From contig CABIZV010000006.1 in the NCBI GenBank assembly GCA_902363335.1, positions 1-64,000 on the forward strand: a DNA stretch of 64,000 nt, in the 5' to 3' direction. Made by a program: the position numbers and the translations under genes. Within the stretch, counting starts at the first letter, position 1, and each line of letters begins with the position of its first letter. A model generated the notes under the pieces. That model ran no database searches, was not told the origin of the DNA, and saw only the letters and a list, made by a program, of their open reading frames with translations. Of this stretch, positions 52,086 through 59,282 are shown one piece after another. The stretch is from Enterobacteriaceae bacterium. Lineage in GTDB: Bacteria > Pseudomonadota > Gammaproteobacteria > Enterobacterales > Enterobacteriaceae.

Positions 52086-52343
52086 GTTCCCTGTAGGCCG
52101 GGACAGCCCACAGGGATGTGGGCTGAGGGCGCGGTTTACAGGGATGTAAACTCGCGCCCGACCCGAAGCCGGAAGGGATAAGCTGAGGGAACCGCGCAGC
52201 GGCGATTTTGCCGCCAGAGCCTGGGGTGCAGGGGGCGGCGGCGATTGGCCGCCCCTTGCGCGCTCCCAGCACCTGCGCATTTTATATGGCAGACTCGCTG
52301 AAGGGAGCGCAACAGGGGCAATGAAACCAAAGATACTGCCCCT
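52086..52343 (+). repeat. Structured element with tandem ACA-GGGA-TGT hairpins
   Basis: At least five hairpins lie in 258 bp. Hairpin 1 (52104-52125) has a perfect 9-bp stem, and hairpin 2 (52127-52159) a 14-bp stem with one bulged T. Both end in ACA-GGGA-TGT, with GGGA in the loop. Then come 52199-52214 (5 bp), 52232-52255 (8 bp, GGGGCGGC/GCCGCCCC), a long-range pair CGCTCCC/GGGAGCG (52261-52309) and 52314-52343 (7 bp). The apical sequence matches the CsrA SELEX ligand core ACARGGAUGU. No coding sequence is credible. It may be a dispersed enterobacterial repeat, a small RNA, or both. Confidence 0.55.
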
Positions 52344-52384
52344 TAAGCCCCTCAGAGAAGGTATTCGCCATTCAAACCAATACG

Positions 52385-53749
52385 TTACTCTTCAACAACA
52401 ACCTTCTTTTTACCGACAAAGTTATAAATAACCAGCAGAGCAAAAATACCGGTAATCGTCATGGTTATCGTGCCTGGCGTCATAAAGCGCGCCATGTTGC
52501 CAAGGATAATCCCGACGACACCGAAATCGGTATCGGAGAACGTGGTATTGGTTAAGCCAAGTGCGCCAAGCACCGGAATAAGCGCCACAGGTAAGAACGT
52601 AATGAGAATACCGTGGGCAAATGCCCCGATAATGGCACCACGTTTCCCACCGGTCGCATTACCAAATACCCCCGCAGTCGCCCCGCAGAAGAAGTGAGGA
52701 ACAACGCCTGGAAGAATAAGCACCCACTTCAACTGACCCAGAATAAACAGCCCTACCAGTCCGCCGACGAAGCTCGAAATAAACCCGACCAACACCGCAT
52801 TAGGGGCATACGGGAAGACAATCGGGCAATCCAGCGCAGGACGTGCATTCGGCACCAGTCGCTCAGAGAAACCGGTAAACGCTGGCACGATCTCAGCCAG
52901 AATTAAACGCACCCCTTGCAGGATAATAAACACGCCAGCCGCAAACGTAATCGCCTGAATAAACGAATACACCAGATAGTTCTGACCATTGCTGAAATGA
53001 GTTTCGACGTACTCTTTACCGGCTGAAATAGACAGCACCAGATAAATAATCATCATGGTCAGCGAGATTGAAATCGTGCTATCGCGTAAGAAGCTCAGGT
53101 TCTTAGGCATATTCATCTCTTCGGTAGATTTAGACCCCTTACCGACAACAGAGCCAATCCATCCCGAAAGCACGTAGCCAATCGTACCGGTGTGCGCCAG
53201 GGCGACCTGATCGCTACCGATAATTTTCCGCATGTAAGGTTGCGCAATCGCCGGGAAAAAGCCCATCAGCATACCGAGCGCCAGCGAACCGGTATAAATA
53301 AGCTGTACGCCTTCAAAACCGGCAACAGAAAGAATAATTGCCACCATACAGGCCATGTAGAAGGTCACATGCCCGGAAAGGTAGATATACTTTAAGCGGG
53401 TAAAGCGAGCGACAACGATATTGGCGACCATACCAAACGCCATAATCAGCGTGGTTGGCGCACCATATTTCTCCAGCGCAATGGAGACCATCGCTTCGTT
53501 ATTAGGAATAATACCCTGCACATCAAAGGCTTGTTTAAAAATATCACCGAGTGGCGTTAGCGAGCCTACCAGGACCATCGCCCCGCCGGATAACACCAAA
53601 AAACCCAGTATCGTTTTAACGGTACCTTTAATCACATCAGGGAAGGATTTTTTTTGGGCAACCAAACCAAACAACGCGACCAACCCAACAAGGATTGATG
53701 GCACCTTCAGAATATCGACAATAAGTTGTACTACGTTTTGAACAAACAT
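52385..53749 (-). CDS. PTS permease IIC, ascorbate (UlaA/SgaT) type
   Basis: A 454-residue polytopic permease with about ten hydrophobic segments. It resembles UlaA/SgaT over most of its length: compare LVPNARPALDCPIVFPYAPNAV and the PGVVPHFFCGATAGVF stretch with the matching regions of E. coli UlaA. It would import and phosphorylate a sugar or sugar-like compound using the IIB and IIA genes beside it. The substrate is unknown. It is the last gene of the transketolase-IIA-IIB-IIC operon, 40 bp after IIB. Confidence 0.88.
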   Translation of the reverse strand: MFVQNVVQLIVDILKVPSILVGLVALFGLVAQKKSFPDVIKGTVKTILGFLVLSGGAMVLVGSLTPLGDIFKQAFDVQGIIPNNEAMVSIALEKYGAPTTLIMAFGMVANIVVARFTRLKYIYLSGHVTFYMACMVAIILSVAGFEGVQLIYTGSLALGMLMGFFPAIAQPYMRKIIGSDQVALAHTGTIGYVLSGWIGSVVGKGSKSTEEMNMPKNLSFLRDSTISISLTMMIIYLVLSISAGKEYVETHFSNGQNYLVYSFIQAITFAAGVFIILQGVRLILAEIVPAFTGFSERLVPNARPALDCPIVFPYAPNAVLVGFISSFVGGLVGLFILGQLKWVLILPGVVPHFFCGATAGVFGNATGGKRGAIIGAFAHGILITFLPVALIPVLGALGLTNTTFSDTDFGVVGIILGNMARFMTPGTITMTITGIFALLVIYNFVGKKKVVVEE

Positions 53750-53789
53750 ATTAACCTCTGTAGCAGGGTATTTTTCTTGCCCGACTTAA

Positions 53790-54062
53790 TTATTGCTTTT
53801 CAAAGTAGTCTTTTATTTTTTGTTCAACTTCGCTTAAGTCAATAATATTATTGATAATAATGACTTTTTCCGCAGGAAGGTTGGCGCTGAACGCAATATC
53901 TTTTGCCATCACAAAAACATCCGCCAGATCCGGGGTAACGGAACCTAAATCAGAATGGTCAACGTCAGCCGTCACGTTAATTTTCTTGAGCACTTTCTTG
54001 ATGTTCATTTCCATCATAAAGCTGCTGCCCAAACCGGAGCCACATACCGCCATGATTTTCAT
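53790..54062 (-). CDS. PTS component IIB, lactose/ascorbate type
   Basis: A 90-residue stand-alone IIB with the phosphocysteine loop at Cys7 (MKIMAVCGSGLGSSFMM), the P-loop of the SgaB/UlaB and lactose/cellobiose IIB superfamily. It passes phosphate from IIA to the incoming substrate. It lies between the IIA and IIC genes with 33- and 40-bp spacers. Confidence 0.9.
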   Translation of the reverse strand: MKIMAVCGSGLGSSFMMEMNIKKVLKKINVTADVDHSDLGSVTPDLADVFVMAKDIAFSANLPAEKVIIINNIIDLSEVEQKIKDYFEKQ

Positions 54063-54095
54063 AGTAGACCTCGTTTATTTTCGCTTAAGGTATAT

Positions 54096-54560
54096 TTAAC
54101 AAGTCGCTGGCGCTTCACCGAGTAAAATCGCCTGCAACTGCGCTGAACTTTTGCTATCAAAAATTTGCTGCATGACCTCGTCATCTGAAAGCACTTCGGC
54201 AAGCTGCGAAATCATTTCAATATGGCTATTGCTATCAGGTGCCGAGAACATAAAAATCGCATCAACCGGATCGTTTTCTTCAGACTGAAATTCCACGGCC
54301 TGACCCAATTTCACAATCGATAACCCGAGCGTCTTCGCTCCGTGCTCCGGCCGCGTGTGCGGCATGGCAATGCGCGGCGCAATCACAAAGTAGGGGCCGA
54401 GCTCTTCTTTCTGTTTGATGATTGAATCGATATAGGCCGGGGAAATCGCCCCTTCCTCCAGTAGTGGGCGACCTGCAATCTGAATCGCTTCTTTCCAGTC
54501 CGCGACGGACTCAACATACTGAACTTTGTCTTTATTCAGCCAGTTAGATAATGTTGGCAT
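54096..54560 (-). CDS. PTS component IIA, fructose/mannitol/ascorbate type
   Basis: A 154-residue IIA of the UlaC/PtsN-like fold. The phosphorylated His is His68 in the conserved YFVIAPRIAMPHTRPEHG region. It accepts phosphate from HPr. It lies 38 bp downstream of the transketolase gene in the same operon. Confidence 0.9.
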   Translation of the reverse strand: MPTLSNWLNKDKVQYVESVADWKEAIQIAGRPLLEEGAISPAYIDSIIKQKEELGPYFVIAPRIAMPHTRPEHGAKTLGLSIVKLGQAVEFQSEENDPVDAIFMFSAPDSNSHIEMISQLAEVLSDDEVMQQIFDSKSSAQLQAILLGEAPATC

Positions 54561-54598
54561 GGATGTTACCTATCATTCGTCAGAGTAAAAAAGAGTGG

Positions 54599-56590
54599 CT
54601 ACAGCATGCTACGAGCCGTATCTGTCACATTTGCGGTCGTGAAACCAAAGTACTTAAAGAGCACGCTGGCCGGTGCAGACTCGCCAAATGAGCTCATGCC
54701 TATCACCTTTCCATCAAGGCCCACGTAGCGCTCCCAGAATCCTTCAATACTGGCTTCAACGGCCAGACGGCGACGGACATGCTTGGGCAGAACCGTTTCT
54801 TTATACTGCTCATCTTGTTTATCAAAGCGTTCGGTGCAGGGCATTGAGACCACACGGATGCGGCGGCCTTCCTGCTGCAAGGTACGAGCGGCGGCAACCG
54901 CCAGTTCAATTTCGGATCCCGCAGAGATCAATATCAGCTCCGGCTCACCGTCGCAGTCGACCAGCACATATCCGCCGCGTGAAATGGCCTTCAATTGCTC
55001 TTCGCTACGGGACTGTTGTGCAAGCGGCTGGCGGGTCAGCACCAGCGCCGACGGCCCATCTTTTCGCTCAATCGCCTGCTGCCACGAAACGGCGACCTCA
55101 ACCTGATCGCAACCGCGCCAGGTTTCCATATTCGGCGTTAAGCGCAGTGAGGCAAGTTGTTCCACCGGCTGGTGCGTTGGGCCATCTTCACCGAGGCCAA
55201 TCGTGTCATGGGTATAGACAAACACCGAGCGGATCTTCATCAACGCCGCCATGCGCAGCGCGTTGCGGGCATACTCCATAAACATCAGGAAGGTACCGCC
55301 GTAGGGAATAAAGCCGCCGTGCAGCGCCAGACCATTCATGATGGCCGACATACCAAATTCACGAACGCCATACGAGATATAGTTTCCGGCAGGATTGTCA
55401 GCGGTAAAGTCGACGGACTTCTGGTGTCGGGTGAGATTTGATGGCGAAAGATCCGCCGAGCCGCCCATCAGTTCCGGCAGCATGTTCGCAAGGAAATTCA
55501 AGCAGTTCTGGCTGACCTGACGCGTTGCCAGCGCCGCGGGATTCGCCTGCAGCGCATGAACATACTGCTGGATATTCTCAGCCCATTCGGCGGGCAATTC
55601 GCCGTTCATACGGCGGGTAAATTCGGCGGCCAGTTCAGGCCAGCGTTGGGCATAGGCCGCAAACAGTTCATCCCACGCTTGCTGATCCTGCGCCCCTTTT
55701 TGCTTTGCATCCCAGGCGGCATAAATCTCCGCAGGAATTTCAAAAGCCGGATGCGGCCACTGCAATTGCTCGCGGACCCGTGCAACTTCATCGACACCTA
55801 GCGCCGAACCGTGGCACTCATGGCTGTCCGCTTTATTCGGTGAACCGAAACCGATAATCGTTTTACAACATAACAGGCTTGGTTTGTCGGTGATCTTTTT
55901 GGCTTCGCGAACGGCGGCGTCAATGGCTTTTGAATCGTGGCCGTCAATGCCTTCAATCACATGCCAGCCGTAGGCGCGAAAACGTGCCGCCGTATCGTCG
56001 GCAAACCACCCTTCCACATGACCATCAATAGAGATGCCGTTGTCATCCCAGACGGCAATCAGGTTGCCCAGCCCCAGCGTGCCCGCCAGGCTACAGGCCT
56101 CATGGGAAATGCCTTCCATTAAGCAGCCATCACCCATGAACAGCCAGGTGTGGTGATCGACAATATCAAACCCAGGTTTATTGAATTCAGCGGCCAGCGC
56201 TTTTTCGGCAATCGCCATACCGACCGCATTGGCAACCCCCTGCCCCAGCGGGCCGGTGGTGGTTTCAACGCCCGGCGTATAGCCATATTCAGGATGGCCC
56301 GGCGTACGAGAATGGAGCTGACGGAAGTCACGAATGTCGTTCATGCTCAGGTCATAGCCGGTAAGGTGCAACAGAGCGTAAATCAGCATAGAGCCATGAC
56401 CGTTGGACTGAACATAGCGATCGCGGTTAAACCACTGCGGATTTTTCGGGTTATGGCGAAGGTGGCGACGCCAAACCACTTCGGCAATATCGGCCATTCC
56501 CATTGGTGCGCCCGGGTGGCCGGAGTTGGCTTTCTGAACCGCATCGATACTCAGGATCCTGATGGCATTCGCTAACTTTCTGTTGCTCAT
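54599..56590 (-). CDS. Accessory transketolase encoded with a PTS
   Basis: A 663-residue, complete single-chain transketolase, the same length as E. coli TktA and clearly related to both TktA and TktB, but encoded outside their loci. The ThDP motif GDGCLMEG..., N-terminal SGHPGAPMGMA, active-site GHGSMLIYALLH, SPNKADSHECHG, GVREFGMSAIMNG, and GLGEDGPTHQPVEQL are all intact. It transfers two-carbon ketol units between sugar phosphates. Its place as first gene of a PTS operon suggests the imported sugar phosphate is a transketolase substrate, or becomes one. Start at 56590 (MSNRKLANAIR). Confidence 0.92.
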   Translation of the reverse strand: MSNRKLANAIRILSIDAVQKANSGHPGAPMGMADIAEVVWRRHLRHNPKNPQWFNRDRYVQSNGHGSMLIYALLHLTGYDLSMNDIRDFRQLHSRTPGHPEYGYTPGVETTTGPLGQGVANAVGMAIAEKALAAEFNKPGFDIVDHHTWLFMGDGCLMEGISHEACSLAGTLGLGNLIAVWDDNGISIDGHVEGWFADDTAARFRAYGWHVIEGIDGHDSKAIDAAVREAKKITDKPSLLCCKTIIGFGSPNKADSHECHGSALGVDEVARVREQLQWPHPAFEIPAEIYAAWDAKQKGAQDQQAWDELFAAYAQRWPELAAEFTRRMNGELPAEWAENIQQYVHALQANPAALATRQVSQNCLNFLANMLPELMGGSADLSPSNLTRHQKSVDFTADNPAGNYISYGVREFGMSAIMNGLALHGGFIPYGGTFLMFMEYARNALRMAALMKIRSVFVYTHDTIGLGEDGPTHQPVEQLASLRLTPNMETWRGCDQVEVAVSWQQAIERKDGPSALVLTRQPLAQQSRSEEQLKAISRGGYVLVDCDGEPELILISAGSEIELAVAAARTLQQEGRRIRVVSMPCTERFDKQDEQYKETVLPKHVRRRLAVEASIEGFWERYVGLDGKVIGMSSFGESAPASVLFKYFGFTTANVTDTARSML

Positions 56591-57022
56591 ACGTCTCTCT
56601 CTTTGCCTGGATTTTACGTTCAAAAATCACGTTTTATGGGATTACCCTAAAACGACATGAACAGACACCTCATCAGAAACCGTTGTTTTTATGATGGTAA
56701 GTGATGGCTTATGAAAGCGCCGGAACAATGGGAAAAATAAACATTAAAATACAATTAATTGCTTATATTCTTTCCATTTTTACTGCATTCTTACGCTCGA
56801 CAAAATAAGTCTATACATGTTTTACTTGTCTAGTCATCTTGATGATGCACACAGACGTGTCCAGATACAATATGCAAAAACGGTTTTTACCGCGATGCGC
56901 TGTTTGTTGATCCAAATTCGTTAAGTTGCTCACAATCTGACGTGAACGGTCTGGTCGATAGAAAACAAAGTCAGGCATACATGTAGGCAGGACTCAGCTC
57001 ACCTTGGTTAGGAACAAAGTCG
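56591..57022. promoter_or_regulatory. 432-bp divergent control region, with a candidate GntR/HutC operator
   Basis: This AT-rich spacer separates the transketolase-PTS operon from its divergent regulator. TTGTCTAGTCAT at 56826-56837 has a GTCTAG core like operators of HutC-subfamily regulators (for example the NagR/DasR type), and TGTCCAGATA follows at 56859-56868 as a possible weaker half. Nothing else definite was resolved; promoters for both directions are expected here. Confidence 0.4.
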
Positions 57023-57757
57023 ATGGTTGATGGCATCACAGAGAAGCAAAAAGAGGTAGTCGATTACATTCTCAGGAAAATAAAGACCGACAACCTTTTA
57101 CCCGGGGATAAACTGGATACCGAGATTGCGATTGCCAAAAATATCGGCATCACGCGCGCTACGGTGCGGGAAGCCACGCGTCTGCTTATCGAGCAACAGC
57201 GAATTTATCGGGTTAAGGGTTCCGGTTTATTCGTCGGTTCTATCGGTAAAAGTAATCAGTCAGGACGCTTCCACGCCCTTTCGCCTTTTGATTTTCAGGC
57301 CCAAAAAAGCGGCCACAAAGGCGTCAGAAAAGTGATTAAATTCAGCATAATGAAAGTGCCAACGCCGGAAATGGCGCAGGCATTACGCATTAAAAATAGC
57401 GATCAAATCTATAAAATTTTACGTCTGATGTGTTTTGACGATATTCCGGTCGCGCTTGAGCATATCCATCTGCCGGTCAATATGTTTACCAGCATGGAAT
57501 TAAGTCAGCTGGAGATATCAAAATACAGCTATATCGAAAGCATCACCGGCAAAAAAGTCCAGCGCCGCGATCAGAACTTAACGGCCCTCAATCTTCAGGA
57601 CGAGGACATTATCAATCTGCTGAATCTTAAAGAGCATGATGCCGTGATGGAACTCGATGAAACGGTTTATCTGGATGATGGAACGCCTTGTGAGGTCAAT
57701 ATCGCCATCATTAATACGCGCATTTTCCCGCTACGACAAAATTCGAGCCGCTCGTAA
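57023..57757 (+). CDS. GntR-family (HutC subfamily) transcriptional regulator
   Basis: A 244-residue regulator. The N-terminal winged HTH (about 8-72, with LPGDKLDTEIAIAKNIGITRATVREA) is followed by a UTRA ligand-binding domain (about 95-240), the sensor of sugar phosphates in this subfamily. It is divergent from the transketolase-PTS operon, so local repression relieved by the PTS product is the simplest model (inference). Not found in the E. coli clcA-hemL junction. Confidence 0.9.
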   Translation: MVDGITEKQKEVVDYILRKIKTDNLLPGDKLDTEIAIAKNIGITRATVREATRLLIEQQRIYRVKGSGLFVGSIGKSNQSGRFHALSPFDFQAQKSGHKGVRKVIKFSIMKVPTPEMAQALRIKNSDQIYKILRLMCFDDIPVALEHIHLPVNMFTSMELSQLEISKYSYIESITGKKVQRRDQNLTALNLQDEDIINLLNLKEHDAVMELDETVYLDDGTPCEVNIAIINTRIFPLRQNSSRS

Positions 57758-57855
57758 AACGGCGCTCAAATCGTCAACTCTCGCTGTGCTCCCTCTGGCC
57801 GTAAAACCGCAAAGTGGATAAACCCTGTCTGCTTTCATGCAAAACGGCCAAAAAT

Positions 57856-57884
57856 TTCATAACCTTCGCGGAATAATTTAGAAT
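57856..57884 (+). promoter_or_regulatory. Candidate hemL promoter
   Basis: TAGAAT (57879-57884) is a good -10. A weak -35 TTCATA (57856-57861) lies 17 bp upstream. It lies about 40 bp before the hemL start. Confidence 0.45.
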
Positions 57885-57922
57885 AACGGGCAACACCTTC
57901 TTCACAAACCAGGATCCTGGCA

Positions 57923-59203
57923 ATGAGCAAATCTGAAAATCTGTATAGCGCTGCGCGTGAACTTATCCCGGGCGGCGTGAACTCGCCGGTACGGGCCTTT
58001 ACCGGCGTGGGCGGTACACCTCTGTTTATCGAGCGTGCGGACGGTGCCTATCTGTACGACGTAGATGGCAAAGCCTATATCGATTATGTCGGTTCCTGGG
58101 GGCCGATGGTGCTGGGCCACAACCATCCGGCTATCCGCAACGCGGTGATTGAGGCGGCAGAACGCGGCCTGAGCTTTGGCGCACCAACCGAAATGGAAGT
58201 GACCATGGCGAAGCTGGTCACTGATTTGGTGCCAACTATGGACATGGTGCGCATGGTGAACTCCGGTACCGAAGCGACCATGAGCGCCATTCGCCTGGCG
58301 CGCGGCTTCACCGGCCGTGACAAAATCATCAAATTCGAAGGCTGCTACCACGGCCACGCCGACTGCCTGCTGGTAAAAGCGGGTTCCGGCGCGTTGACGC
58401 TGGGTCAGCCAAACTCGCCGGGCGTGCCGGCAGATTTCGCCAAACATACCCTCACCTGCACCTATAACGATCTGGCCTCTGTTCGCGCCGCATTTGAGCA
58501 GTTCCCGCAGGAAGTCGCCTGTATCATCGTTGAGCCGGTCGCGGGCAACATGAACTGCATCCCACCGCAGCCTGATTTCCTGCCGGGCCTGCGCGCGCTG
58601 TGCGACGAGTTTGGCGCGCTGTTGATTATTGACGAAGTGATGACCGGTTTCCGCGTAGCGCTCGCGGGTGCGCAGGATTACTACGGTGTCGTACCAGACC
58701 TGACCTGTCTTGGCAAAATCATCGGCGGCGGGATGCCGGTGGGCGCATTTGGCGGTCGTCGTGATGTGATGGACGCGCTGGCACCAACCGGCCCGGTCTA
58801 TCAAGCGGGGACGTTGTCCGGTAACCCTATCGCCATGGCGGCGGGCTTTGCCTGCCTGACCGAGGTAGCGCAGCCGGGCGTACACGAAACCCTGACCGAG
58901 CTGACCAACCAGCTGGCGCAAGGCCTGCTGGATGCGGCACGCGAAACGGGAATCCCACTGGTGGTGAATAACGTCGGCGGCATGTTCGGGATTTTCTTCA
59001 CCGACGCCAAAGAAGTGACCTGCTATCAGGACGTGCTGAAGTGCGATGTTGAGCGCTTTAAGCACTTCTTCCATCTGATGCTGGAAGAAGGCGTGTATCT
59101 GGCGCCATCCGCGTTTGAAGCGGGCTTTATGTCTATTGCCCACAGTGAAGACGATATCAATAACACCATCGACGCGGCGCGTCGGGTGTTTGCGAAGCTG
59201 TAA
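57923..59203 (+). CDS. hemL: Glutamate-1-semialdehyde 2,1-aminomutase
   Basis: A 426-residue PLP enzyme making 5-aminolevulinate from glutamate-1-semialdehyde, the C5 pathway to heme. The PLP lysine is Lys265 in CLGKIIGGGMPVGAFGG, and the EVMTGFR stretch carries the cofactor Asp/Glu region. Same length as E. coli. It precedes REP sequences and is convergent with fhuB. Confidence 0.98.
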   Translation: MSKSENLYSAARELIPGGVNSPVRAFTGVGGTPLFIERADGAYLYDVDGKAYIDYVGSWGPMVLGHNHPAIRNAVIEAAERGLSFGAPTEMEVTMAKLVTDLVPTMDMVRMVNSGTEATMSAIRLARGFTGRDKIIKFEGCYHGHADCLLVKAGSGALTLGQPNSPGVPADFAKHTLTCTYNDLASVRAAFEQFPQEVACIIVEPVAGNMNCIPPQPDFLPGLRALCDEFGALLIIDEVMTGFRVALAGAQDYYGVVPDLTCLGKIIGGGMPVGAFGGRRDVMDALAPTGPVYQAGTLSGNPIAMAAGFACLTEVAQPGVHETLTELTNQLAQGLLDAARETGIPLVVNNVGGMFGIFFTDAKEVTCYQDVLKCDVERFKHFFHLMLEEGVYLAPSAFEAGFMSIAHSEDDINNTIDAARRVFAKL

Positions 59204-59213
59204 GGTTGTGATT

Positions 59214-59282
59214 GCCGGGTGGCGGCTTCGCCTTACCCGGCCTACTGTAGGCCGGATAAGCGTAAGCGCCATCCGGCTTTTT
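59214..59282. repeat. Pair of REP elements (BIME) between hemL and fhuB
   Basis: Two REP-type palindromes are present: 59214-59241 (GCCGGGT...ACCCGGC) and 59251-59277 (GCCGGAT...ATCCGGC). They are joined by a perfect dyad CCGGCCTA-CTG-TAGGCCGG (59237-59255). A short T-run ends the unit and overlaps the fhuB stop. This is the classic enterobacterial BIME layout between convergent genes and it may also end transcription. Confidence 0.85.

Larger units (their letters stand above)
51810..52384. other. 575-bp non-coding region between clcA and the PTS operon
   Basis: The region holds the clcA upstream sequence (51810-51950), a strong hairpin at 51962-51984 and the structured element at 52086-52343 described separately. 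Short open frames on both strands are arginine-, proline- and alanine-rich with no family resemblance, and are judged spurious. There is no gene, tRNA or insertion sequence. Confidence 0.7.

Noticed and set aside
52060..52330. Three overlapping short minus-strand frames in the clcA-PTS spacer
   Set aside because: They translate hairpin sequence into Pro/Ala/Arg/Gly-rich peptides and lack ribosome sites; the conserved signal there is structural.
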